NCBI RefSeq assembly: GCF_017643475.1
Contig: NZ_JAEPNI010000004.1
Location: 186,001-250,000 of the forward strand
DNA length: 64,000 nt
DNA from: Maricaulis sp.
GTDB taxonomy: Bacteria; Pseudomonadota; Alphaproteobacteria; Caulobacterales; Maricaulaceae
Reading direction: 5' to 3'
Positions 1-8,291 of this stretch are shown here, piece by piece; position 1 is the stretch's first letter, and each line of letters begins with the position of its first letter. The position numbers and the translations under genes are program-made. The notes under the pieces were generated by a model. It searched no databases. It had not been told where the DNA came from and worked only from the letters and a program-made list of their open reading frames with translations.

Positions 1-353
1 GCCTCGCCATCTTTTCCCAGTCCGTCTGCGAGACACGTCTGGCGCTGAAAATCCCGGCCCGGGCCTTCACACCTCCGCCCAAGGTGGAGAGCGCTGTCGT
101 GGTTCTCGATCCGCTTCCCGAAGATCAGCGTTTCGATGATCTCAAAGCGCTTGGGGAAGTCACCGCGTCGGCGTTTGGGCAGCGTCGCAAGACACTGCGC
201 CGGAGTCTCGCGGCAGCGGCCGGCAAGACCCGCGCTTCCGCAGAAGAATTGCTGCAGACAGCCGACATCGATCCGGGCCTGCGCGCGGAGACGATTGATA
301 TTGCGGGTTTCCAGAGGCTTGCACGGGCCTGGCGGGCCGCTACTGCTCCATAA
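1..353 (+). CDS. rsmA: 16S rRNA dimethyladenosine transferase RsmA, C-terminal part
   Basis: RsmA (KsgA) dimethylates two adjacent adenosines near the 3' end of 16S rRNA during small-subunit assembly. The reading frame is open from base 3 and only about the last 117 residues are present. It shows the family C-terminal signature LKIPARAFTPPPKVESAVV followed by the helical tail around FGQRRKTLRRSL. The 5' part with the SAM-binding fold lies outside the window. It converges on gmk and the two genes overlap by 14 bp tail to tail. Identity is firm from the signature; only the start is missing. Confidence 0.92.
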   Translation, partial: LAIFSQSVCETRLALKIPARAFTPPPKVESAVVVLDPLPEDQRFDDLKALGEVTASAFGQRRKTLRRSLAAAAGKTRASAEELLQTADIDPGLRAETIDIAGFQRLARAWRAATAP

Positions 354-996
354 GAGCGTCGACAAATTCACCCAGCCAGGGGTGGCGGTTGCGCTTCAGG
401 CGTTCCGCGTGCAGGGCCTGATTGAGCTTTTCGAGTGCGCGCGCGAAGTCATCATTGACGATGACATAGTCATACTCGTTCCAGTGCGAGATCTCGTCCT
501 TGGCGCGGTTCATGCGATCGCGAATAACCTCGTCGGAATCCTGGCCGCGCTTGCGAAGACGATCTTCGAGCAAGGCCAGCGATGGCGGCAGGATAAAGAT
601 ACGCACGGTGTCCGCAGGCGCCTGGTCCGCAATGATCTGTGCGCCCTGCCAGTCGATATCGAAAATGACGTCACGACCTTCGTCGATGGCTTCCATGACC
701 GGGGTTTTCGGCGTGCCGTAATAGCGACCAAAAACTTCTGCCCATTCAAAAAAGTACCCCGCATCAATGCGCTTCTTGAATTCCTCGACGGAGATGAAGT
801 CATAGTCCTGGCCATTGATCTCGCCCGGGCGCGGCTTTCGCGTCGTACAGGAGATGGAGAGGACAACATCAGGATTCTGGCTAAGCAGGCGTTTGGAGAG
901 CGTCGTCTTGCCGGCGCCGGACGGGCTCGACAGCGCGATCAACACGCCGCGACGACGGCCTCTGAAAATGGTACCGGAAAAGCCGTCACTCGACAT
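340..996 (-). CDS. gmk: guanylate kinase
   Basis: Transfers phosphate from ATP to GMP to give GDP in cytosolic purine nucleotide metabolism. The 218-residue protein has the P-loop PSGAGKTT at about residues 25-32, followed by the GMP-binding segment SCTTRKPRPGE and the lid region DYDFISVEEF. Length is normal for bacterial Gmk with a short basic N-terminal extension. The gene starts inside the last codons of the yicC-family gene (11-bp overlap), so the two are probably translated together in one minus-strand operon with mltG and the fab genes. Confidence 0.96.
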   Translation of the reverse strand: MSSDGFSGTIFRGRRRGVLIALSSPSGAGKTTLSKRLLSQNPDVVLSISCTTRKPRPGEINGQDYDFISVEEFKKRIDAGYFFEWAEVFGRYYGTPKTPVMEAIDEGRDVIFDIDWQGAQIIADQAPADTVRIFILPPSLALLEDRLRKRGQDSDEVIRDRMNRAKDEISHWNEYDYVIVNDDFARALEKLNQALHAERLKRNRHPWLGEFVDALMEQ

Positions 997-1867
997 TCTG
1001 GATCTGCTCCCTGAACTGATCGATCACGTTCTTCAAATCCAGACCAATCTGCGTCAGCGACGAGTCAGAGGATTTCGAACACAAGGTGTTCGCCTCACGA
1101 TTAAACTCTTGTGACAAAAAGTCGAGTTTGCGCCCCACCGGGGAGCCCTGCTTGAGCAGTTCCCGAGCCGAGGCAACATGCGCGCGCAAACGGTCGAGTT
1201 CCTCGCGCACATCCATCTTGACAGTGAGCACTGCGATCTCGGCAGCGAGGCGGTTTTCCTCCAGCTCGGCATCGACCAGTTCCGCGATCTTGGCGGACAG
1301 GCGATCACGGATGGCATCGATGCGTGTGGCGGCATTGGCCTCTGCCGCATCCGTCAGGACTTCCACCTTGTCGATATGTCCTGCAAGCACGGGGGCCAGG
1401 GCCGCCCCCTCTTCCTCACGTGCAGACTTCAAGCCTTCCAGCGCCTCGCCGAGACCTTCCAGTAGCGCCTTCTCCAGCGCAGCCCGCGCTTCGGGATCCG
1501 GATCCGCTGACGTCTCGAGAAGGCCGTCAATTGCCAGCAAACCATCCAGACGCGGGCGCTCGACCTGGTTGGACAGAATCAGGTCCTCCGCCTGTGCCAG
1601 TAGTGCATCAAGCGCTGAACGGTTGATCACTGGTGCCGACTGGCTGGCATCTCGCTTGAGATTGAGCGAGGCCTGAAGATTGCCGCGAGTGAACCGTTTG
1701 CGGGCCTGTTCGCGGATCTTGAGATCCAGGCCGTCATGACCAGAAGGCACGCGAGAGCGCACTTCCAGCCCCTTGCCATTGACACTGCGCACTTCCCAGA
1801 TCCAGCGGACATTTTCGTGCTGGCCTTCGGCGCGCGCAAAGCCGGTCATGCCGGAGAGCTGGCTCAT
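986..1867 (-). CDS. YicC/YloC-family endoribonuclease
   Basis: The 293-residue protein begins with the family opening MSQLSGMTGFARAEG and ends with the conserved block LDFLSQEFNREANTL, both typical of YicC proteins. E. coli YicC has been reported as an endoribonuclease involved in RNA turnover; in other alphaproteobacteria the gene is commonly next to gmk and mltG, as here. It overlaps gmk by 11 bp and follows mltG by 2 bp, which implies co-transcription. The assignment is to the family; the exact substrate in this organism cannot be read from sequence. Confidence 0.93.
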   Translation of the reverse strand: MSQLSGMTGFARAEGQHENVRWIWEVRSVNGKGLEVRSRVPSGHDGLDLKIREQARKRFTRGNLQASLNLKRDASQSAPVINRSALDALLAQAEDLILSNQVERPRLDGLLAIDGLLETSADPDPEARAALEKALLEGLGEALEGLKSAREEEGAALAPVLAGHIDKVEVLTDAAEANAATRIDAIRDRLSAKIAELVDAELEENRLAAEIAVLTVKMDVREELDRLRAHVASARELLKQGSPVGRKLDFLSQEFNREANTLCSKSSDSSLTQIGLDLKNVIDQFREQIQNVE

Positions 1868-1869
1868 GT

Positions 1870-2910
1870 CTAGTTTCCTGCCTGGCGGCGCTGCCGCTCG
1901 ATCTGGCGCCAGCGGCGCACATTCTGCTGGTGTTCCGCATACGTATCGGCAAACACATGACCACCGGTACCATCCGCAACAAAGAAGAGCGCGCTCGTCT
2001 CGGTCGGGTTCAGAACCGCAGCAATTGCTTCGCGGCCCGGATTGGCGATCGGCGTCGGCGGCAAGGCCGGGATCTGATAGGTGTTCCAGGCGTTGTTCGG
2101 ATTATCGATCTCGGAGCGACGCAGGCCACGGCCCAGCGGCTCTCCCTGAGAGATGCCGTAGATGATGGTAGGGTCACTCTCCAGCCGCATGCCACGACGC
2201 AGGCGGTTCACAAAGACGCCAGCGACTTCACCACGCTCGCCACCAATGCCGGTCTCCTTCTCGACGATGGAGGCCAGGATGATCGCCTGCTCACGCGTTT
2301 CAAACGGCAGGTTCTCGGCCCGCTGGTCCCACAGCGCGTCCAGTAGGTCATCCTGGGCACGACGCATGCGGTCGACGATTTCGTGGCGGGAGGTTCCGCG
2401 GGTCACCAGATAGGTTTCCGGCAAGAGGTCACCCTCGGCGGGTGGATCGGTGATCTCGCCTGTCAGCACGGCTTCCTCGGCCAGGGAGCGTACAATCATG
2501 GCACTGGTCAGCCCCTCGGCCAGTGTAATCGGGTGCTGGACGGTTTGGCCGGACCGCAGGAGTTCATAGATCTGGGCCATGGATGCCCCGGCCGGGATCT
2601 CGTACTCGCCAGCGCGCAGGGATCGATCGCCCTCGTCGAGCGTGATGGCAAAGCGGAAGATCCGCGCATCACTGATCAGGCCCTCATTTTCCAGCTGGGT
2701 TGCAATGCGGATCAGCCCTGCGCCACGAGGCAGGGTCGTCACAGTGGCCTCAGCCGTTGGACCGGGCGCCGCAAACTCGTCCTGCATCCAGCGATAGCCG
2801 GCATACACCCCGCCTGTTGCAAGCAGTGCAAGAACCACCAGGGCTATGCCGCCCCAGATAAGGAGCTTCATCCACAGCGGCGCAGACTTGCGCGCTTCCA
2901 CTTCACTCAT
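1870..2910 (-). CDS. mltG: endolytic peptidoglycan transglycosylase MltG
   Basis: MltG cleaves nascent glycan strands in the periplasm and is thought to terminate peptidoglycan synthesis. The 346-residue protein has a short cytoplasmic N-terminus, one membrane anchor at about residues 15-38, and a YceG-like catalytic domain. The catalytic Glu lies in IILASIVEKETG, followed by FVNRLRRGMRLESDPTIIYG and the C-terminal LNPTETSALFFVADGTGGHVF, all family hallmarks. It lies between fabF (20 bp upstream in transcription order) and the yicC-family gene (2 bp). Confidence 0.95.
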   Translation of the reverse strand: MSEVEARKSAPLWMKLLIWGGIALVVLALLATGGVYAGYRWMQDEFAAPGPTAEATVTTLPRGAGLIRIATQLENEGLISDARIFRFAITLDEGDRSLRAGEYEIPAGASMAQIYELLRSGQTVQHPITLAEGLTSAMIVRSLAEEAVLTGEITDPPAEGDLLPETYLVTRGTSRHEIVDRMRRAQDDLLDALWDQRAENLPFETREQAIILASIVEKETGIGGERGEVAGVFVNRLRRGMRLESDPTIIYGISQGEPLGRGLRRSEIDNPNNAWNTYQIPALPPTPIANPGREAIAAVLNPTETSALFFVADGTGGHVFADTYAEHQQNVRRWRQIERQRRQAGN

Positions 2911-2929
2911 GACTATTCCCCGAATGCGG

Positions 2930-4213
2930 TCAGTCAGCCGCTACAAACACGACCGAAGCATTTGTGCCACCGAATCCAAAAGAATTCGACAGTACAGCGC
3001 TGATAGATTTCTCAACCGGCGCCTTGGCAGCCAGATTGATGTCGGTGTCGACGGACGGGTTGTCGAGATTCAGCGTTGGCGGGCAGACGCCGTGTTTCAT
3101 GGCCAGGATCGAGAAAATCGCCTCAACAGCGCCGGCTGCCCCCAGCAAATGACCGATCGCCGATTTGGTCGAGGACATCACCAGATCATCGGAGGCTCCG
3201 CCGAAAAGTCGCTCGACAGCGCGCAGCTCAATCTCGTCGCCCAGCGGGGTCGAGGTGCCGTGCGCGTTGACGTAATCGATGTCGGATGCATCCAGGCCGG
3301 CATCCTTGAGCGCGGCCTGCATGGAGCGATACCCGCCATTGCCGTCATCTGCCGGCGCGGTGATGTGATAGGCGTCCCCGGAAAGGCCGTAACCTTTCAC
3401 TTCGGCATAGATCTTGGCGCCGCGCGCCTTGGCCGATTCGTATTCTTCCAGCACGACCACGCCGGCGCCTTCTCCCATGACAAAACCATCGCGGTCCTTG
3501 TCATAGGGGCGCGAGCCCGCAGTCGGGTCATCGTTGAAATTGGTCGACAGCGCCTTGAGCGATACGAAACAGCCAATACCGAGGCGGCAAACGGCGGCTT
3601 CTGCACCACCGGCAACCATCATGTCCGCATCCCCGCGGGCAACCAGGCGAGCCGCGTCCCCGATGGAGTGGGCGCCCGTGGAACAAGCCGTAACGACCGC
3701 GTGGTTAGGACCTTTCAGGCCGTGCTTGATGGATACCTGTCCCGAGACGAGGTTGATCAGCATGCCTGGAATAATAAAGGGAGAGAGACGGCGCGGCCCC
3801 TTCTCGTGGAGCGTGATCGAGGCATCATATGTGGTCTCAAGACCACCAATGCCCGATCCGATCATGACGCCGGCCCGTTCCCGGGCCGCGTCATCTTCAG
3901 CCTCCCAGCCACTGTCGGCGAGAGCCTGATCCGCTGCGGCGATGCCGTAGAGGATAAAGTCGTCGATCCGTTTTTGCTCACGCGGTGACATCACCGCATC
4001 CGGATCGAAAACGCCCTGCATATCCGCAGAGCCGCCACCGCGGCCGTCTACACGGGGAACAAGCCCGGCGATCTGGCAAGCCAGATCGTCGGTTTCAAAG
4101 TGCTCGATCCGCCCCAGACCGGACTCACCGTCAATCAACCGTTTCCAGACGGCATCCTGACCTTGGCCCAGTGGGGTAACGAGCCCAATCCCCGTGACAA
4201 CGACGCGACGCAT
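2930..4213 (-). CDS. fabF: beta-ketoacyl-ACP synthase II
   Basis: Condenses malonyl-ACP with acyl-ACP in type II fatty acid elongation. The 427-residue thiolase-fold protein shows the Cys-His-His triad: Cys in VVTACSTGAHS, His in VNAHGTSTPLGD and His in STKSAIGHLLGAAGAVE, with the C-terminal NSFGFGGTNAS loop. Length and start (MRRVVVTGIGLVTPLG) are standard. It follows acpP by 12 bp on the minus strand, the usual acpP-fabF pairing. Confidence 0.97.
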   Translation of the reverse strand: MRRVVVTGIGLVTPLGQGQDAVWKRLIDGESGLGRIEHFETDDLACQIAGLVPRVDGRGGGSADMQGVFDPDAVMSPREQKRIDDFILYGIAAADQALADSGWEAEDDAARERAGVMIGSGIGGLETTYDASITLHEKGPRRLSPFIIPGMLINLVSGQVSIKHGLKGPNHAVVTACSTGAHSIGDAARLVARGDADMMVAGGAEAAVCRLGIGCFVSLKALSTNFNDDPTAGSRPYDKDRDGFVMGEGAGVVVLEEYESAKARGAKIYAEVKGYGLSGDAYHITAPADDGNGGYRSMQAALKDAGLDASDIDYVNAHGTSTPLGDEIELRAVERLFGGASDDLVMSSTKSAIGHLLGAAGAVEAIFSILAMKHGVCPPTLNLDNPSVDTDINLAAKAPVEKSISAVLSNSFGFGGTNASVVFVAAD

Positions 4214-4225
4214 GGCGTGGGTCAG

Positions 4226-4462
4226 TTAGCCGACCTTTTCGGAGATGAACTTCACAGCATCACCGACTTTCTGGATGTGCTCTGCTGCATCATCCGGAAT
4301 TTCGATGTCGAACTCTTCTTCAAAAGCCATGACCAGCTCAACATTGTCCAGGGAGTCAGCGCCCAGATCATCGATGAAGCTTGCATTGTCGGTGACTTTG
4401 TCCGCATCGACATCAAGATGCTCAACAACGATTTTCTTTACGCGCTCGAGAACGTCAGACAT
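4226..4462 (-). CDS. acpP: acyl carrier protein
   Basis: Carries growing acyl chains on a 4'-phosphopantetheine arm. The protein is 78 residues and acidic, with the attachment Ser37 in the motif [10 protein letters not shown]. Size and the helix II sequence match housekeeping ACPs. It sits between fabG and fabF in a fabD-(unknown)-fabG-acpP-fabF cluster. The 158-bp gap to fabG holds a perfect palindrome, so acpP may have its own promoter, as is common for this highly expressed gene. Confidence 0.97.
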   Translation of the reverse strand: MSDVLERVKKIVVEHLDVDADKVTDNASFIDDLGADSLDNVELVMAFEEEFDIEIPDDAAEHIQKVGDAVKFISEKVG

Positions 4463-4592
4463 TTCAGACCCTCATAGTGATTCATCGCCATGACTATAGC
4501 GATGCAGGAAAGGACGGGAAGTCAGGTTTTACCGTACTTTCCCGAAGATGCGCGGGCACCTAGCACACTTCATTCGCCGTGGCTAGCGAAGC

Positions 4593-4606
4593 TGCCGTAT
4601 ACGGCA
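4593..4606. other. perfect 14-bp palindrome between fabG and acpP
   Basis: TGCCGTATACGGCA is a perfect inverted repeat with no spacer in the 158-bp gap between the fabG stop and the acpP start. It could be a repressor site for acpP-fabF or simply a short hairpin at the end of the fabG message. No poly-T run follows on the minus strand, which argues against a terminator. No family of regulator is implied by the sequence alone. Confidence 0.35.
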
Positions 4607-4620
4607 CCCGCAGGTTTCAA

Positions 4621-5358
4621 TTAAATCATCGCCATACCGCCATTTACGTGCAGGGTCTGGCCTGTCACGTAACCGGCTTCGGCGCTGGCGAGATAGACAA
4701 CTGCGGACGCGATGTCATCACCGCTGCCCAGATCGTTTGCCGGGATCTTGCTGAGGATGGCCGAGCGCTGCTCATCATTGAGCACGTCGGTCATCGGCGA
4801 AGCGATGAAGCCCGGAGCGACACAGTTCACGGTAACGCCGCGTGCAGCGACTTCCTGGGCGAGCGACTTGGAAAAGCCGATCATGCCCGCCTTGGAGGCA
4901 CAGTAGTTAGACTGGCCCGGATTACCCATGACGCCCACAACGGACGTAATGCCGATGATACGGCCGTGACGGGCCTTCATCATGCCGCGCAGGGCTGCGC
5001 GGGACAGGCGGAAATAACTGTCCAGGTTGATGCGGAGGACCTGGTCCCAGTCCTCGTCCTTCATGCGCATCAACAGCTGGTCCTTGGTGATGCCGGCATT
5101 GGCCACCAGAATGTCCAACGAGCCCATCGCTTCGGCCGCCTGTTTCGGCAGCGCGTCCACGGCTTCCGCGTCAGACAGGTTACAGGGCAGCACGTGTGCG
5201 CGCTCGCCCAGCTCGGCAGCCAGCTCGGCCAGCACGTGTTCACGCGTGCCCGACAGGGCCACGGTCGCGCCCTGCGCGTGCAGCGCCTTGGCAATGGATT
5301 TGCCGATACCGCCGGTCGCGCCGGTCACAAGGGCATTCTTGCCGGTAAGATCAAACAT
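4621..5358 (-). CDS. fabG: 3-oxoacyl-ACP reductase
   Basis: NADPH-dependent reduction of 3-ketoacyl-ACP in fatty acid synthesis. A 245-residue short-chain dehydrogenase with the nucleotide-binding TGATGGIGKSIA near residue 12, NAG at about 85 (VANAGITKD), catalytic Ser-Tyr-Lys (ITSVVG and YCASKAG), and the FabG-typical C-terminus TGQTLHVNGGMAMI. Its start overlaps the end of the preceding small membrane protein gene by 8 bp, so translation is probably coupled. Confidence 0.96.
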   Translation of the reverse strand: MFDLTGKNALVTGATGGIGKSIAKALHAQGATVALSGTREHVLAELAAELGERAHVLPCNLSDAEAVDALPKQAAEAMGSLDILVANAGITKDQLLMRMKDEDWDQVLRINLDSYFRLSRAALRGMMKARHGRIIGITSVVGVMGNPGQSNYCASKAGMIGFSKSLAQEVAARGVTVNCVAPGFIASPMTDVLNDEQRSAILSKIPANDLGSGDDIASAVVYLASAEAGYVTGQTLHVNGGMAMI

Positions 5359-5680
5359 GAAAAAGCTCCGACTGGTTCTTCTCTAATAAGTCCAAGTTCC
5401 CAACGAATGGCCGAGCCCCCCCGGCGATGCCAAGAATCACGATCCACCCGATCAATGTCGGAAACTTCCATTGTGACCGCGCCCCAATAAAGAACGCGAC
5501 CGTGACGATTAATCCAAGCCAGCCGGATGCATCAACAAAATTGATGCCCCCGCCGACAATCAGTGCTGACGCGTCGAGCAAGGGCGCACGCCAGAGTTTG
5601 CCAATATTGTCGCCTCGCTTGGCCGAAACGAGATCCCTGACGAGCGTGTCGTAATCCTCTTGATCACCGCCCGTCGTCAT
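5351..5680 (-). CDS. small membrane protein of unknown function in the fab operon
   Basis: A 109-residue protein that I do not recognise. The first 30 residues are hydrophilic (EDYDTLVRDLVSAKRGDNIGKLWR), then two or three short hydrophobic segments follow between about residues 33 and 90, ending in a charged tail. It begins 5 bp after fabD and overlaps fabG by 8 bp, so it is almost certainly translated from the fab message. A role linked to fatty acid or membrane synthesis is inference from position only. The tight spacing on both sides supports it being a real gene. Confidence 0.75.
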   Translation of the reverse strand: MTTGGDQEDYDTLVRDLVSAKRGDNIGKLWRAPLLDASALIVGGGINFVDASGWLGLIVTVAFFIGARSQWKFPTLIGWIVILGIAGGARPFVGNLDLLEKNQSELFHV

Positions 5681-5684
5681 GGCC

Positions 5685-6638
5685 TCACGCGTTTTCCTTC
5701 AAAGCCGCAGCAAAATCTCCCAGGTCAGCAGCGCTATTAAGCGGCTGGCCCTTGGCGTCCTTGGTGGTGCGCTTGAGCATGGTGGACAGCACCTTGCCGG
5801 CACCGGCTTCGGCGAGCGTGGTGATACCGCCCTCCTCGACCATCCACATCACACTCTCGCGCCAGCGAACCCGGCCAGTGACCTGTTCAACCAGCTGGCG
5901 GCGAATGGTCTCGACATCATCCGTCGGGCGCGCCGTGACGTTGGCGACCACCGGGACGGCGGGCGCATTGATCGTTGCCGCCGCCAGAGCTTCCGCCATG
6001 GCGTCAGCCGCCGGCTGCATCATGGGGCAATGGAACGGTGCGGAGACCGGGAGTTTCATGGCCTTCTTCAGGCCCAGCTCGCCAGCCTTGGCGATCGCTG
6101 CCTCGATGGCCGCGGTGGCGCCGGAGATCACGATCTGGCCCGGGGCATTGTCATTGGCGATGCCGCAGACACCGGCCGTCTGGCCGGCTGCGACCGCCTG
6201 GGCAGCGAGACCCTCATCCGCGCCGAGCAGCGCTGCCATCGTGCCCTCGCCGACCGGAACTGCCTTTTGCATGGCCTGGCCACGCAGCTTGAGCAGTTTG
6301 GCCGCATCCGCGATGGACAGGGAGCCCGCCGCTGCCAGTGCTGAATACTCACCAAGACTGTGGCCGGCCACAAAGGAGGCCGCCGTGACGTTTACGTCAA
6401 AGTCGTTTTCCAGGACCCGCATCACAGCGAGGCTGGCAGCCATCAGAGCGGGCTGCGCATTCTCTGTCAGTGTGAGATCTTCAATGGGGCCATTGGCCAT
6501 CAGGCCGGACAAGTCCTGGCCCAGGGCCGCATCGACCTCGTCAAAGACGGCCTTGGCACTGGCGAAGTTGTCGGCAAGTTCCTGGCCCATACCAACGGCC
6601 TGGGAGCCCTGACCGGGAAAAACAAAGGCGAGTTTCAT
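5685..6638 (-). CDS. fabD: malonyl-CoA:ACP transacylase
   Basis: Loads malonate onto ACP to start each elongation cycle. The 317-residue protein opens with FVFPGQGSQAVGMG and has the active-site serine in GHSLGEYSALAAAGSL; later landmarks are LPVSAPFHCPMM and the C-terminal GAGKVLSTMLKR. Normal length. It is the first gene of the minus-strand fab cluster and diverges from rpsF across a 238-bp intergenic region that must contain both promoters. Confidence 0.97.
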   Translation of the reverse strand: MKLAFVFPGQGSQAVGMGQELADNFASAKAVFDEVDAALGQDLSGLMANGPIEDLTLTENAQPALMAASLAVMRVLENDFDVNVTAASFVAGHSLGEYSALAAAGSLSIADAAKLLKLRGQAMQKAVPVGEGTMAALLGADEGLAAQAVAAGQTAGVCGIANDNAPGQIVISGATAAIEAAIAKAGELGLKKAMKLPVSAPFHCPMMQPAADAMAEALAAATINAPAVPVVANVTARPTDDVETIRRQLVEQVTGRVRWRESVMWMVEEGGITTLAEAGAGKVLSTMLKRTTKDAKGQPLNSAADLGDFAAALKENA

Positions 6639-6876
6639 TTAAATTTCCTCCCCTGAACTGGGTGTGAAAGCTCGATAGCCAATATTCCATGAGGTGTGCA
6701 AGCGTCCTTGCGGCTTGAATGTGCTCACAAGATCGGATAAAGCCCGCGCTTCGCGTGATTGCGGTCCGCCCTCTTTATATGGCTCACATGGGGTGAGGCA
6801 TGGAGGCCGGAGCCACCGCGGACCTGCCCGACCCTTCGGCTTGGTCTGCGCCGCAATCGACTTGAAGGGAGCCGAA

Positions 6877-7230
6877 ATGGCACTTTACGAGCACATTTTC
6901 ATCGCTCGCCCGGACATGTCGCCGGCACAGATGGAATCCCTTATCGAGGACGTCAAAACCCTCATCGAGGAAAAAGGCGGCAAGACCGGCAAGACCGAAT
7001 ACTGGGGTCTGCGCAATCTTGCTTACCGCATCAACAAATCCCGCAAAGGTCACTACGGCCTCATCGACATCGACGCTTCTGCTGACGTGATCGACGAGCT
7101 GGACCGTCTGCAGCGCCTGTCCGAAGACATCATCCGTCACATGACGGTTCGTGTTGACGAGCACGTCGAGACGCCGTCCGCCATCCTGACCAAGAAAGAC
7201 GATCGTCGCGGTCGTCGTGAACGTAACTAA
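6877..7230 (+). CDS. rpsF: 30S ribosomal protein S6
   Basis: S6 binds S18 in the platform of the small subunit. The start is the ATG of MALYEHIFIARPDMS, preceded by GAAGGGAG; in-frame codons further upstream do not resemble S6. The 117-residue product has the S6 core including WGLRNLAYRINKSRKGHYGL. First gene of rpsF-rpsR-rplI. The roughly 200-nt leader is GC-rich and contains a potential hairpin around 6830-6860; S6:S18-binding autoregulatory leaders are known in many bacteria, but whether this is one cannot be judged by eye. Confidence 0.97.
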   Translation: MALYEHIFIARPDMSPAQMESLIEDVKTLIEEKGGKTGKTEYWGLRNLAYRINKSRKGHYGLIDIDASADVIDELDRLQRLSEDIIRHMTVRVDEHVETPSAILTKKDDRRGRRERN

Positions 7231-7242
7231 GGAGCGCCGAGA

Positions 7243-7497
7243 ATGTCTTCTGGAAACATCTCCAATATCCCGGCACGCCGTCCGTTCATGCGTCGCCGCA
7301 AGGTCTGCCCGTTCTCCGGTGAAAACGCACCGAAGATCGATTACAAAGACCCCAAGCTCCTGCTTCGCTACATGTCTGAGCGTGGCAAGATCGTTCCGTC
7401 CCGCATCACCGCAGTTTCCGGCAAGAAACAGCGTCAACTGGCTCGCGCCATCAAGCGCGCCCGTCAGCTGGCTCTCCTGCCGTACGCTGCCGACTAA
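7243..7497 (+). CDS. rpsR: 30S ribosomal protein S18
   Basis: An 84-residue basic protein with the S18 signature [20 protein letters not shown] and the RNA-binding helix [22 protein letters not shown]18 pairs with S6 in the 30S platform. The start follows AAGGAGCGCCGAGA, a strong ribosome-binding site 12 bp after rpsF, and rplI follows by 12 bp, so the three genes form one operon. Confidence 0.97.
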   Translation: MSSGNISNIPARRPFMRRRKVCPFSGENAPKIDYKDPKLLLRYMSERGKIVPSRITAVSGKKQRQLARAIKRARQLALLPYAAD

Positions 7498-7509
7498 GGA
7501 GAACTGACG

Positions 7510-8133
7510 ATGAAACTGGTTCTCCTGGAACGCGTTGAAAATCTGGGCCAGATGGGTGACGTCGTCACCGTACGCCCGGGTTACGCCCGCAACTTCCTGC
7601 TGCCGCAGGAAAAAGCTCTGCGCGCAACCGAAGCCAACCTGGCCCGGTTCGAAGCCGAGCGTGAAGCCCTGGAAAAGCGCAATGCCGAGCGTGCAGCAGC
7701 TGCTGCCACCGATGGCGAGAAGATCGACGGCGAAAGCTTCGTTCTGATCCGTCAGGCAGGCGAAAGCGGTCAGCTCTACGGTTCTGTCACCTCCCGTGAC
7801 ATCGCCGAGATGATCTCTGAAGCCGGCGTTTCCGTGTCCCGTGGTCAGGTCGCGATCAACGCACCGATCAAGACCCTGGGTCTGCACGAAGTCCGCATCC
7901 GCCTGCACGCCGACGTTTCCGTGAACGTGACGATCAACGTCGCCCGTTCCGAAGACGAAGCCGAGCGCCAGGCTGCTGGTGAGGACGTTGTCGCAGCGGC
8001 AGCGGATGAAGAACGCGCTATCGCAGACGCCCAGGCAGCCGAGCTGCATGAAGCTAATGCCGAGCGTGAAGACGACGAATTCGGCGGCGCCGCTCCGGCA
8101 GCTGACGCTGAAGAGGCTGCAACCGAGGAATAA
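7510..8133 (+). CDS. rplI: 50S ribosomal protein L9 with long acidic tail
   Basis: L9 binds 23S rRNA with its N-terminal domain and reaches across the ribosome. Residues 1-50 carry the N-domain hallmark [20 protein letters not shown], and the C-domain ([15 protein letters not shown]) follows a long connecting helix. At 207 residues it is longer than the roughly 150 of E. coli because of a C-terminal tail of about 55 residues that is rich in Ala, Glu and Asp. Such tails are seen in alphaproteobacterial L9. Last gene before a clear terminator. Confidence 0.96.
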   Translation: MKLVLLERVENLGQMGDVVTVRPGYARNFLLPQEKALRATEANLARFEAEREALEKRNAERAAAAATDGEKIDGESFVLIRQAGESGQLYGSVTSRDIAEMISEAGVSVSRGQVAINAPIKTLGLHEVRIRLHADVSVNVTINVARSEDEAERQAAGEDVVAAAADEERAIADAQAAELHEANAEREDDEFGGAAPAADAEEAATEE

Positions 8134-8156
8134 TTCCTCCGGTTCCACTCGACCTG

Positions 8157-8186
8157 AAAGGGCGGCTCACATGAGCCGCCCTTTTT
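8157..8186 (+). terminator. rho-independent terminator of rpsF-rpsR-rplI
   Basis: A 13-bp perfect stem (AAAGGGCGGCTCA paired with its complement) with a very small loop, followed by a run of T, 23 bp after the rplI stop. This ends the ribosomal protein operon and separates it from dnaB. Confidence 0.9.
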
Positions 8187-8199
8187 CGTTGCAGGGTGA

Positions 8200-8218
8200 T
8201 TATCCACACTTATCAACA
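8200..8218 (+). promoter_or_regulatory. two tandem DnaA-box-like 9-mers upstream of dnaB
   Basis: TTATCCACA (8200-8208) matches the DnaA-box consensus exactly, and TTATCAACA (8210-8218) differs at one base; they are in direct orientation one base apart. A weaker inverted match, TTGTCCACG, lies on the minus strand at 8234-8242. The cluster sits 74-92 bp before the dnaB start, where it could link helicase expression to DnaA. DnaA is known to act as a transcription factor in Caulobacter; binding here is inference. Confidence 0.55.
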
Positions 8219-8291
8219 GGGTCGGGATTTCCCCGTGGACAAGCGATATCAGCCCTCGCCGCGCGTGCCCGGATCGGGCTAGGTAAGGTCC

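Noticed and set aside
136-1014. Long plus-strand ORF (292 codons) over the gmk gene
   Set aside because: Antisense shadow of gmk; its translation is Arg/Pro-rich with no family signature, and the minus strand frame has clear guanylate kinase motifs.
6784-8148. Long minus-strand ORF over the ribosomal protein genes
   Set aside because: Shadow of rpsF-rpsR-rplI; no recognisable domain.
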